DNA of 24,430 bases from the IMG/VR virus record IMGVR_UViG_3300031227_000410, positions 1 to 24,430 of that record, one strand, 5' to 3'. Below are positions 1 through 6,002 of the stretch, piece by piece. The position numbers and the translations under genes are program-made. A model generated the notes under the pieces. The model saw only the letters and a program-made list of their open reading frames with translations, had not been told where the DNA came from and did not search any database. Position 1 is the first letter of the stretch; each line of letters starts with the position of its first letter. The stretch comes from a virus.

Positions 1-23
1 GAATAGTGCAAGGAGGAACGGTA

Positions 24-248
24 ATGTATATTAACGATATTCGTATGGTGATGGTAGACGGAAGAGTCCAGATAGATGTCGGTGACTTAATAAAAGAACT
101 TGATAACCTTCGACAATACTGGAGGGACTACAATAATAGCGCCCTTGTGAAGAGTAAGGTTCATACACTTAATAACATTATTGAATCACTAACGGTTTTT
201 ATAACTGATTGGGAATTTGTTAATGCCGAGTGCAAGGAGGAACGGTAA
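24..248 (+). CDS. Small hypothetical phage protein (74 aa)
   Basis: Function is not recognised. The 74-residue protein is charged and probably mostly helical, with a leucine-rich middle (about residues 20-60) that could be a short coiled coil. The ATG at 24 is preferred over the in-frame GTG at 6 because AAGGAGG at 10-16 lies between them at ideal spacing. The last six residues, Glu-Cys-Lys-Glu-Glu-Arg, are encoded by the next copy of the family A cassette, and the stop overlaps the next start as TAATG. It is the first of four tiny genes in a row, an arrangement common in early accessory regions of phages. There are no membrane segments and no cysteine motif apart from the cassette-encoded Cys. 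Confidence 0.72.
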   Translation: MYINDIRMVMVDGRVQIDVGDLIKELDNLRQYWRDYNNSALVKSKVHTLNNIIESLTVFITDWEFVNAECKEER

Positions 249-412
249 TGAGTTCACAAGTAGCAGGATGGATTTTACTTATTATTGCCCAAGCGTATGG
301 AGGCACCTGTATACTATTCGGGATTAAGGGTAGAAGGACGGAATGGGTCGTGGCGTTTTTGGGTGGATATTTGATTTGTATGATTGGTGCAGTTTTAGCA
401 TTAACGGCGTAA
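248..412 (+). CDS. Small two-helix membrane protein (54 aa)
   Basis: This 54-residue protein has two hydrophobic segments, roughly residues 6-25 and 33-53, separated by a short positive turn (Lys-Gly-Arg-Arg near residues 27-30). It looks like a hairpin inner-membrane protein with a cytoplasmic loop. It starts at the ATG overlapping the previous stop by one base (TAATG) and uses the second family A cassette as its ribosome binding site. Small membrane proteins of this kind occur in phage early regions, where some alter the host envelope or exclude other phages, but nothing in this sequence assigns a role. Length and hydrophobicity would also fit a holin-like protein. The position, far from any endolysin and among early genes, argues against that. 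Confidence 0.68.
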   Translation: MSSQVAGWILLIIAQAYGGTCILFGIKGRRTEWVVAFLGGYLICMIGAVLALTA

Positions 413-430
413 GTGCAAGGAGGAACGGTA

Positions 431-613
431 ATGGGGTTTAAAATAGGTGATAGCTATAAATATCAAAAGCAAAAACTTCATATTCGCGGTTTTGTTGATA
501 AGCAAGTTATATATAGGATATGGGCAAAACATCGGAAGCGATGGGAATATTTTGCAATATCAGAATGGTTGTGCGATAGGTCCGTGGTAGATGGCTGGTG
601 GGAAAAAGTGTAG
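431..613 (+). CDS. Small hypothetical phage protein (60 aa)
   Basis: This 60-residue basic protein is rich in Lys, Arg, Trp and Tyr. The spacing of charged and aromatic residues suggests a small beta-rich fold (a central Tyr-Arg-Ile-Trp segment followed by a Trp-rich C-terminus). No known family is recognised. The start at 431 is fixed by the third family A cassette (AAGGAGG at 417-423). The previous gene ends at 412, and the cassette begins directly after its stop. The net positive charge would allow nucleic-acid binding, but no motif supports that specifically. Confidence 0.68.
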   Translation: MGFKIGDSYKYQKQKLHIRGFVDKQVIYRIWAKHRKRWEYFAISEWLCDRSVVDGWWEKV

Positions 614-628
614 GTGCAAGGAGGAAAG

Positions 629-772
629 ATGAGAAAAGTAGAGATAACCTTTCCGGTTGAGAAGCCAGATGAAGAGGCGGTAAACTTGGCAACATTCATT
701 CTGTCACTGCTTAAGGAAACCGAGTACGAGAATGTTGTAATTTCAGTTGTCGAGTGCAAGGAGGAAAGATGA
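629..772 (+). CDS. Very small hypothetical protein (47 aa)
   Basis: A 47-residue acidic open frame begins at ATG 629, directly after the fourth family A cassette, and ends at TGA 770-772. It starts Met-Arg-Lys-Val-Glu-Ile-Thr-Phe-Pro and has a beta-alpha-beta feel: a strand, a helix near residues 14-32 and a final strand. The C-terminus Glu-Cys-Lys-Glu-Glu-Arg comes from the fifth cassette, and its stop overlaps the helicase start as ATGA. The strong ribosome site, the tight coupling and the shared C-terminal tail with the 24-248 gene support a real gene despite its size. Function is unknown. Confidence 0.62.
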   Translation: MRKVEITFPVEKPDEEAVNLATFILSLLKETEYENVVISVVECKEER

Positions 773-2121
773 CGTATGAAGATTTCATTACATCAAAGTC
801 ACACAGCGGACTTAACCATGGATTCAAGCCTCATTTCATTCCAGATAAGGCATACGATTTTCAGAAGCATTTAATCGAGTGGGCGACGGTCAAGGGCCGT
901 GCTGCTATATTTGCAGACTGCGGGTTAGGAAAGACTTTGATTCAGTTAGCGTTTGCTCAAAATTGCATTGAGAAAGAAAACAAATCAGCGTTAGTTGTAA
1001 CGCCACTGGCTGTTGGTCAACAGACCGTGAGAGAAGGCGAAAAGTTTGGCATGGAGGTTAAGAGGTCAAAGGATGGCACGGCTTACGATTGTATTACCGT
1101 AACGAATTACGAGCGGTTACACCATTTCAATCCTGATGATTTCTGTTGTGTTGTTCTGGACGAGTCGAGCGCGATTAAGAATTTCGACGGTAAGCGACAA
1201 GGTATCGTAAAAGAGTTTATGAAAAAGACACCTTACCGATTGCTATGTACGGCAACGGCAGCGCCGAATGATTATATCGAGCTTGGCACATCGGCTGAGG
1301 TCCTCGCAGAAATGGGGCGTATGGATATGCTCTCGACTTTCTTTGTTAATGACGAGAACAGCAATCATCCAATATGGTGGGGCGCACGTTGGCGATTCAA
1401 GAGACACGCCGAGCAAAGGTTTTGGCAATGGGTTTGTTCATGGGCGCGAGCGATTAGAATGCCGTCAGACATTGGATACAAGGACGATGGATTTATCTTG
1501 AAAGAATTACACACATCGGAAACGGTTGTACGTTCTTCGTATCTCAGGGAAGGAGAATTATTTAGATTGCCAGCGGTGCAACTTGACGAACAGCGAGAAG
1601 AACGGAAGCAGACAATAAACGAACGGTGTGAAGAGGTTTGTAAAAAGATAGCCAATTATGAAAGGTCTGTTGTGTGGTGTCATCTGAATGTTGAGGGCGA
1701 TCTATTAGAGAAGATGATTCAACAAGGTAAGCAGATTTGCGGCAGTCAATCCGATGACGAGAAAGAGGAATTGTTTGCCGCTTTTAGTTCCGGGGAATTG
1801 CCGGTATTGATAACGAAACCGAAGATCGGTGCATGGGGATTGAATTGGCAACATTGTAATCATATGACGTTTTTCCCTTCTCATTCGTTTGAGCAATACT
1901 ATCAAGGGGTTAGACGGTGTTGGAGATTCGGACAGGAACGCGAGGTGTATGTTGATTTGATTACAACTGAGGGCGAGCTTGGAGTTATGCATAACTTACA
2001 ACGGAAAGCAGAAGCGGCCGATAAGATGTTTGAAATGTTAGTTGCTTATATGTCTGATGCTGTGAGGATTGATAAACGTACAAACTACGGACTTAAAGCG
2101 GAGGTTCCATCGTGGCTATAA
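769..2121 (+). CDS. SNF2-family phage DNA helicase/ATPase
   Basis: This 450-residue superfamily 2 ATPase resembles the compact SNF2-like helicases of phages. Motif I is Ala-Asp-Cys-Gly-Leu-Gly-Lys-Thr (residues 49-56). Motif II is Asp-Glu-Ser-Ser (131-134), where many relatives have DEAH or DESH. Motif III is Thr-Ala-Thr-Ala-Ala-Pro-Asn-Asp (161-168). The second RecA-like lobe ends in motif VI with QGVRRCWRFGQ (379-389), typical of SNF2 proteins. It should use ATP to translocate on double-stranded DNA in the cytoplasm, for remodelling or replication/recombination. The start at 769 follows the fifth family A cassette. It overlaps the methyltransferase by 10 bases. Helicase plus methyltransferase is a frequent phage pair. 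No nuclease domain is present. Confidence 0.9.
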   Translation: MTYEDFITSKSHSGLNHGFKPHFIPDKAYDFQKHLIEWATVKGRAAIFADCGLGKTLIQLAFAQNCIEKENKSALVVTPLAVGQQTVREGEKFGMEVKRSKDGTAYDCITVTNYERLHHFNPDDFCCVVLDESSAIKNFDGKRQGIVKEFMKKTPYRLLCTATAAPNDYIELGTSAEVLAEMGRMDMLSTFFVNDENSNHPIWWGARWRFKRHAEQRFWQWVCSWARAIRMPSDIGYKDDGFILKELHTSETVVRSSYLREGELFRLPAVQLDEQREERKQTINERCEEVCKKIANYERSVVWCHLNVEGDLLEKMIQQGKQICGSQSDDEKEELFAAFSSGELPVLITKPKIGAWGLNWQHCNHMTFFPSHSFEQYYQGVRRCWRFGQEREVYVDLITTEGELGVMHNLQRKAEAADKMFEMLVAYMSDAVRIDKRTNYGLKAEVPSWL

Positions 2122-3065
2122 GAGATCAAAAGATTACAAACCAGTATGCAATTTACAATGGCGATTGCGTAGAAGTTGCAGAGACTTTACGTGATGCATG
2201 CATGGACTTTAGTGTTTACTCTCCACCATTTGGGGGGCTTTACACTTACAGTAGCGACGATAAAGACATGAGCAATTGCGCTGACTACGAGCAGTTTTTT
2301 GAACACTACGAATGGATTGTAAAAGAGATTGCACGGATTACTAAGTCCGGGCGAAGTACAGCGGTGCATTGTCAGGATGTCAAAAGTGGTGAGTATTTGC
2401 GAGACTTGCCAGGCGATATTATCCGGCTACATGAAAAGTACGGTATGCGATTACATGCGAGGTATGCTGTTTGGAAAGAGCCGTTGACGGTTGCAATCAG
2501 GACGCGGGCGCTCGGATTGACGCACAGGCAAATAGTGAAAGACTCGGCACGGTGCAATAATGCCGGTGCTGACTATCTATTGGTTATGAGAAAGGCAGGA
2601 GAGAATAAGGAACCTATCCAACACCCGAAGGGATTGCTTGAATATGCAGGGGCGCGACATATCCCTGATGGACTTGTCACGAGATACGGTGATGGATCAG
2701 CAGACCCACGGGTTAATAAATTAAGTCATTGGATATGGCAACAATACGCTTCTTCGTTTTGGGATGATATCAGGCTTTCAAATGTGCTTGAATATAAGAA
2801 GGCTCGAGATCCAGAGGACGAAAAACACATCCACCCATTGCAACTTGATGTAATCGACAGATGTCTGACGTTGTGGACTAATCCAGGTGACAATGTATTT
2901 ACGCCATTTATGGGAGTTGGATCAGAAGTTTATGGAGCGGTAAAACTTGGTCGGCGTGGTGTCGGGGTTGAACTGAAAGAAAGTTATTACAACCAAGCGG
3001 TTAAAAACATTCATACACTTGAGACTGACGTTGAGCAACCTGGACTTTTTACGGAGGGCTTATGA
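2112..3065 (+). CDS. Beta-class DNA methyltransferase (N4-cytosine or N6-adenine)
   Basis: This 317-residue AdoMet-dependent DNA methyltransferase has its catalytic motif Ser-Pro-Pro-Phe (37-40) before the AdoMet-binding motif Phe-Met-Gly-Val-Gly-Ser (about 268-273). That order defines the beta class. Ser-Pro-Pro, rather than Asp-Pro-Pro, favours N4-cytosine methylation, though some N6-adenine enzymes share it. After the AdoMet motif the sequence Gly-Arg-Arg-Gly-Val-Gly-Val-Glu continues the Rossmann fold. The GTG start at 2112 has GGAGGT at 2100-2105 and overlaps the helicase end by 10 bases. No restriction endonuclease lies nearby, so it is probably an orphan enzyme that protects phage DNA or marks it for expression. 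The target sequence cannot be read from the protein. Confidence 0.9.
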   Translation: MAIRDQKITNQYAIYNGDCVEVAETLRDACMDFSVYSPPFGGLYTYSSDDKDMSNCADYEQFFEHYEWIVKEIARITKSGRSTAVHCQDVKSGEYLRDLPGDIIRLHEKYGMRLHARYAVWKEPLTVAIRTRALGLTHRQIVKDSARCNNAGADYLLVMRKAGENKEPIQHPKGLLEYAGARHIPDGLVTRYGDGSADPRVNKLSHWIWQQYASSFWDDIRLSNVLEYKKARDPEDEKHIHPLQLDVIDRCLTLWTNPGDNVFTPFMGVGSEVYGAVKLGRRGVGVELKESYYNQAVKNIHTLETDVEQPGLFTEGL

Positions 3066-3421
3066 TGTACGAATACGAGAGCAACTACAAAGGCGAGATT
3101 AAGGCACTCGCTAACGAGTCCTACCATTTTGGTGGGACTGATGCATACACTGAGATTTGGGACCGGCTTGAAAAGATGAAGCGCAACGGGCTGCGGCATG
3201 GTGAGAAGTATACCAGTGGATATTTCTACGGTATTGAGCAGCTTGAGAAGTTTGTCGATGCATTTTTTAATTGGAGCGCAAGCGCACACTATCATTCAGC
3301 GCGCACTGATATTGTCAAGGGCAGGATGAAGAACGTAGACACAGAGATAGAGCGCATCACCGCGTCGGCTGTGAAGAACGGCATACTTGTACCGGTGCAT
3401 GTCGTGAAGGAGGCTGTATGA
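3062..3421 (+). CDS. Hypothetical phage protein (119 aa)
   Basis: This 119-residue soluble protein is not assigned to a family. It is probably helical, with Tyr and His residues clustered near 90-100 (Ser-Ala-His-Tyr-His-Ser). The start overlaps the methyltransferase stop as ATGA; a second ATG at 3065 is also possible and would shorten it by one residue. It ends in a strong ribosome site (AAGGAGG) for the next gene, with another ATGA overlap, so it belongs to a translationally coupled run with the DNA methyltransferase. No membrane segment, signal peptide or metal-binding cysteine set is visible. Confidence 0.75.
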   Translation: MMYEYESNYKGEIKALANESYHFGGTDAYTEIWDRLEKMKRNGLRHGEKYTSGYFYGIEQLEKFVDAFFNWSASAHYHSARTDIVKGRMKNVDTEIERITASAVKNGILVPVHVVKEAV

Positions 3422-3804
3422 AAAACCGCTATAGCATCTACTGGTTTTTCGGTGCGCTTGTATTCTTCTTTCTCGGCGCAGTGTTCACGTATCAGATGGC
3501 TGAGATGTACCAGGCAGGACTGCAACACTCAAGCACGTTTGACGTTAGGCTGTTGTGGGTTGCCGTTGGAACGTGCCTGGTAATGACATTTGTTTGTTTG
3601 GCTTTCTCACAACCGCTTGACTTGCTCAACTATATTTCCCGGCTTGAGAAGACGGTGAAGGGGCAGCGACGGTGTATCGAATCATACGAGCGCGACGCGG
3701 TTGGAGCTGATCGGCGGCACTATGCAAAGGATATACTGGACAAGAACGGACGGCTGAGAGATATCAAGATTCACTATATCGACGAGAGGAGGAAAGGAGC
3801 ATGA
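3418..3804 (+). CDS. Membrane protein with cytoplasmic C-terminal helix (128 aa)
   Basis: Two hydrophobic segments (about residues 7-25 and 42-60) are followed by a charged C-terminal part of about 65 residues with heptad-like leucines and many Arg/Glu/Asp. That is consistent with an inner-membrane hairpin carrying a cytoplasmic coiled coil. No family is recognised. It starts within an ATGA overlap at 3418 and ends Arg-Arg-Lys-Gly-Ala, which is the translation of the first family B cassette. Two small membrane proteins follow. A superinfection-exclusion or lysis-related role is conceivable but not supported by a specific motif. Confidence 0.72.
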   Translation: MKNRYSIYWFFGALVFFFLGAVFTYQMAEMYQAGLQHSSTFDVRLLWVAVGTCLVMTFVCLAFSQPLDLLNYISRLEKTVKGQRRCIESYERDAVGADRRHYAKDILDKNGRLRDIKIHYIDERRKGA

Positions 3805-4232
3805 AGGATAAAAGCGACTGGGAAGATGATTTGTGGCAGATAGATTACGCGCAGGCATTGGGCGAGATTCCTGAACCGCAGAAAGAAAAACTACATGAAA
3901 AACTACATCGGGTGCGTGATGTAGTTTGTAAAATGATAGATAATGACGCATTGCATCGGATTGGAATTGTTTTACTTGTCGGCTTCGGTGTTGCTATCAA
4001 CTTTTTTATGACGAAGTACATTTCCCTTCACTGGTGGTATGAGGTCCCTGGGTTTTTTGGAGTTGCCGTTCAGCAGGACTGGAAGGTTTTTCTATTCTCG
4101 CTTCCCATGGTTATAGTCAATAGCAATATGTTTTTAGCGGCTTGTATCCCGTTATTTCTTGCGGTTCAACTTGTTGTTGGCTTACCGTATTGGATTTGTA
4201 CCGGCAAGAGTCTAATGACAATATTTGATTAA
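3801..4232 (+). CDS. Multi-pass membrane protein (143 aa)
   Basis: The acidic N-terminus (residues 1-20) and a duplicated Glu-Lys-Leu-His Glu-Lys-Leu-His segment (29-36) precede two or three hydrophobic stretches at about 52-70, 96-110 and 111-131, with a Trp/Tyr-rich loop at 76-90. It is probably an inner-membrane protein with a cytoplasmic N-terminus. No family is recognised. It starts at the first family B cassette, overlapping the previous stop as ATGA. The EKLH repeat is encoded by an exact 12-base tandem duplication, and the second copy forms part of a perfect inverted repeat (3900-3927), which is unusual inside a coding region. Confidence 0.7.
   Translation: MKDKSDWEDDLWQIDYAQALGEIPEPQKEKLHEKLHRVRDVVCKMIDNDALHRIGIVLLVGFGVAINFFMTKYISLHWWYEVPGFFGVAVQQDWKVFLFSLPMVIVNSNMFLAACIPLFLAVQLVVGLPYWICTGKSLMTIFD
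3885..3927 (+). repeat. 12-base tandem duplication joined to a 10-base inverted repeat
   Basis: GAAAAACTACAT occurs twice with no gap (3885-3896, 3897-3908). The second copy continues into AAACTACATC (3900-3909), followed by an eight-base loop and its exact reverse complement GATGTAGTTT (3918-3927). The unit is in frame and encodes Glu-Lys-Leu-His twice. The 3' arm could pair with either copy, giving two alternative hairpins. This could be a protein-binding site, an RNA element or a slippage product. Confidence 0.75.
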
Positions 4233-4247
4233 GTGGAGGGAAGGAGC

Positions 4248-4397
4248 ATGATAGGTGTAGTAATATTATTTGTTGTGGGTTTGCTTTTGGGAATATGGAT
4301 TGTATGGGACAGGGATAAAACCGAAAAAGAGTATTCAGAATATGAGGAGGCTGTCAATAAAGCATGGGAAGGTTTCAAGGGGAGGAAAGGAGCATGA
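4248..4397 (+). CDS. Small single-pass membrane protein (49 aa)
   Basis: A 49-residue open frame starts at ATG 4248 behind the second family B cassette. Residues 2-19 form one transmembrane helix (Ile-Gly-Val-Val-Ile-Leu-Phe-Val-Val-Gly-Leu-Leu-Leu), followed by a charged, tyrosine-containing helix of about 28 residues. It ends Gly-Arg-Lys-Gly-Ala at the third cassette, with an ATGA overlap into the next gene. The topology (hydrophobic N-terminus, charged tail) is shared with the next gene. Function is unknown. It resembles small phage membrane proteins and, more distantly, Rz-like spanins, but there is no nearby endolysin. Confidence 0.66.
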   Translation: MIGVVILFVVGLLLGIWIVWDRDKTEKEYSEYEEAVNKAWEGFKGRKGA

Positions 4398-4660
4398 GTG
4401 CACAGGCAATAATTGGTATTATATTTGGAGGTATTTTAGTAATCATTTTTATTGGTGTGCCGGTTTGTTTGGGTATAGATTCATGGAAATTGAGACGGAC
4501 TCTCTGGCTGTCAAAACAAGCGGCGGCAGTACGCATAACTGGGCAGGAGAGAATAGATGAACTTAGGAGGCTCAAGGAAAAGGAAATAGCAGACCCTGAC
4601 TACCGCGAAGGTATGAAGGAGGTTGAGAAATTCTTAAGCGAAGGGAGGAAAGGAGCATGA
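4394..4660 (+). CDS. Small membrane protein with charged helix (88 aa)
   Basis: The ATG at 4394 is chosen because the family B cassette (4381-4397) supplies the ribosome site; upstream in-frame starts would lie before it. The 88-residue product has one hydrophobic segment (about residues 5-27) and a long charged helix rich in Arg, Glu and Lys (32-85) that could form a coiled coil. It ends Glu-Gly-Arg-Lys-Gly-Ala at the fourth cassette. It is similar in layout to the 49-residue protein just upstream, so the two may interact or share an origin. No family is recognised. Confidence 0.7.
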   Translation: MSAQAIIGIIFGGILVIIFIGVPVCLGIDSWKLRRTLWLSKQAAAVRITGQERIDELRRLKEKEIADPDYREGMKEVEKFLSEGRKGA

Positions 4661-4686
4661 CATTGACGAACACCGCACGAAAGTAA
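4657..4686 (+). other. Nine-codon frame behind the last family B cassette (probable remnant)
   Basis: The fourth family B cassette starts a frame encoding Met-Thr-Leu-Thr-Asn-Thr-Ala-Arg-Lys and then TAA (4684-4686). Every other cassette copy starts a gene of at least 47 codons. The frame overlaps the -35 and spacer of the promoter at 4663-4692. It is best read as the stub of a gene whose remainder was replaced when the downstream module was acquired. A functional leader peptide is a less likely alternative. Confidence 0.45.
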
Positions 4687-4692
4687 TATAAT
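4663..4692 (+). promoter_or_regulatory. Sigma70-type promoter of the sugar module
   Basis: TTGACG at 4663-4668 (5 of 6 matches to the -35 consensus) and a perfect TATAAT at 4687-4692 are separated by 18 bases. Transcription would start near 4699, leaving a purine-rich leader of about 50 bases before the binding-protein start. It is the clearest promoter seen in the window. It lies exactly where the coupled run of early genes ends and the transporter genes begin. Confidence 0.72.
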
Positions 4693-4738
4693 GCACTTAC
4701 ATTATTAGAGAAGGGACAAGGGAAGGGAAAAACTTTAC

Positions 4739-4746
4739 GGAGGTGA
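4739..4746 (+). promoter_or_regulatory. Ribosome binding site that fixes the binding-protein start
   Basis: GGAGGTGA at 4739-4746 is a full match to the anti-Shine-Dalgarno sequence. The GTG at 4743 lies inside it and cannot be the start. The ATG at 4752, five bases beyond the site, is the proper start and places the signal peptide directly at the N-terminus. Confidence 0.85.
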
Positions 4747-4751
4747 CGCTG

Positions 4752-5999
4752 ATGAAGCGAACCATACTATTTTTTCTTATCTTACTGCTTCCACTAATGG
4801 CATTCGCCGGTGGTGGAAACGAATCCAACGAAATAACAATAGCCGGTGGGCGCTCGCCATGTTTTGAGGCTCCTATTGCTTTATTTCAATCACGCTACAA
4901 CTACACTATTTCACACATTGACGTTGACTTTGGGACTGGCGAGTCCATCACGATGGACGCACTGCTTGCAGCCGGAACACCACCTGATATTTACATCGAC
5001 TTTATAGGTAGGTCAGGCAAGTATCTTGACCCGGCGTATGCCCTGGCGCTTGATATTGATGAGAGCCTTTATAATGAGGGTGCTCTTGATTGGTGTCGCA
5101 GAGACGGCGTGTTGTACGCTTTGCCATTTGCCTTTCCAGGTCAGGCGATGTGTATCAATACGAGTATGACAAAAGGCTGGGTGCCAAATGACGATTGGAC
5201 GATTGATGATTTCGTTGAAGCGTGTAAAGTTATCAAGTCTCAAGCGGTTGATGGTTATTTTGCAAGCGGTTTATTCGCCGCTAATCCGAGCGGAGATTAT
5301 CTGCACGTTAACTGGTTTGGAGCTTTCGGTGTGGACCTGTTCAAGAATGGGGATTACACGAAGAGTACTGCAAATTCACCGCAGGCCGTTAAGGCTTTCA
5401 CTTTTCTCAAGATGCTGGTGGACGAAGGTTTTGTAGATCCGAACGCTGCAGCAATGAGCGATGATGATTACGTAGCTCAATGGTCGAGCGGTAAGATTGC
5501 TCTTGCACCGATACGGCCGAGCTGGGAGAGGTTTTACGTTCCCGGCGCGATTGAAGCGGGAAAACTTGATGAAGCATTTGATACTGAATACGTACCATTT
5601 CCGCATGATCCGAGCATTGCTGGCGCGCCTACAACTGGCGGTGGTAGTTTGGCAGTCGGACACAAGACAGATGACGTAGACAAGGCCGAAGCGATTCAAG
5701 AACTTATACTTCTGCTTACAGGCAAGGCGTTTCAGACCGAGCAGGTAACATCAAACGAAGGCTTTCCAACGCGTACCGATGTTGTAGGGTTGAATCCAAG
5801 TGCCGATGAACAGGTGGTTGGAAGGATAGCTGCTAAGTTTGGCTTTATGGATGTTGGCTATGCGAATAGCTGGTACTATGAAAGCCGTGCGGTTATGCCT
5901 GATGTTTTGAGAGAGTTGTACGCCGGGAATATCACACCGGAGCAGGCCGCGAAGTTGTACGCCGACACGGTTGATAAGATTATAGCCGACGCGCAATAG
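4752..5999 (+). CDS. ABC-transporter extracellular sugar-binding protein (SBP_bac_1, CUT1 type)
   Basis: This 415-residue family 1 solute-binding protein would capture a sugar outside the inner membrane and deliver it to the two permeases encoded downstream. Residues 1-19 are a classic signal peptide (Lys-Arg, a hydrophobic stretch, then Ala-Phe-Ala), cut before Gly-Gly-Gly. No lipobox cysteine follows, so the protein should be soluble in a periplasm, which fits an outer-membrane host. The body has typical features: an early Ile-Thr-Ile-Ala-Gly-Gly strand, a Pro-Asp-Ile-Tyr segment near residue 79, and Trp/Tyr-rich loops that could stack on a sugar ring. Three bases separate it from the first permease. 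CUT1 binding proteins take varied oligosaccharides, polyols and sialic acids, so the ligand is undetermined. Such genes are rare in phages. Confidence 0.88.
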   Translation: MKRTILFFLILLLPLMAFAGGGNESNEITIAGGRSPCFEAPIALFQSRYNYTISHIDVDFGTGESITMDALLAAGTPPDIYIDFIGRSGKYLDPAYALALDIDESLYNEGALDWCRRDGVLYALPFAFPGQAMCINTSMTKGWVPNDDWTIDDFVEACKVIKSQAVDGYFASGLFAANPSGDYLHVNWFGAFGVDLFKNGDYTKSTANSPQAVKAFTFLKMLVDEGFVDPNAAAMSDDDYVAQWSSGKIALAPIRPSWERFYVPGAIEAGKLDEAFDTEYVPFPHDPSIAGAPTTGGGSLAVGHKTDDVDKAEAIQELILLLTGKAFQTEQVTSNEGFPTRTDVVGLNPSADEQVVGRIAAKFGFMDVGYANSWYYESRAVMPDVLRELYAGNITPEQAAKLYADTVDKIIADAQ

Positions 6000-6002
6000 A
6001 TA

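Larger units (their letters stand above)
6..772 (+). repeat. Family A translation cassette, five dispersed copies
   Basis: A 13-base core GTGCAAGGAGGAA occurs five times at gene junctions, starting at 6, 230, 413, 614 and 754. The first three continue CGGTAATG and the last two AGATGA, so each ends in a start codon. The AAGGAGG in the core is a near-perfect Shine-Dalgarno sequence 7-8 bases before the ATG. The GTG at the front of the core lies in frame with each ATG, but it sits upstream of the ribosome site, so the ATG is taken as the true start. In copies 2 and 5 the cassette is also read as the C-terminus of the upstream protein (Glu-Cys-Lys-Glu-Glu-Arg, then stop). In copies 3 and 4 it follows the stop codon directly. 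The identity extends beyond what ribosome binding needs. Confidence 0.9.
3788..4660 (+). repeat. Family B translation cassette, four dispersed copies
   Basis: GGAGGAAAGGAGCATGA occurs at 3788-3804, 4381-4397 and 4644-4660, with a one-base variant (A to G) at 4235-4251. Each copy carries a doubled Shine-Dalgarno (GGAGG and AGGAG) and ends in ATGA. In copies 1, 3 and 4 the cassette also encodes the C-terminus Arg-Lys-Gly-Ala of the upstream protein, with the stop inside the ATGA. In copy 2 it lies just after the upstream stop. It differs in sequence from family A but has the same design. The last copy opens a frame of only nine codons. Confidence 0.88.

Noticed and set aside
248-412. Holin
   Set aside because: Size and two helices would fit, but it lies among early genes with no endolysin nearby, so position argues against it.
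4270-4560. 96-codon + strand frame overlapping two small membrane genes
   Set aside because: It has no ribosome site and lies out of frame with the cassette-defined starts at 4248 and 4394, which explain the region better.
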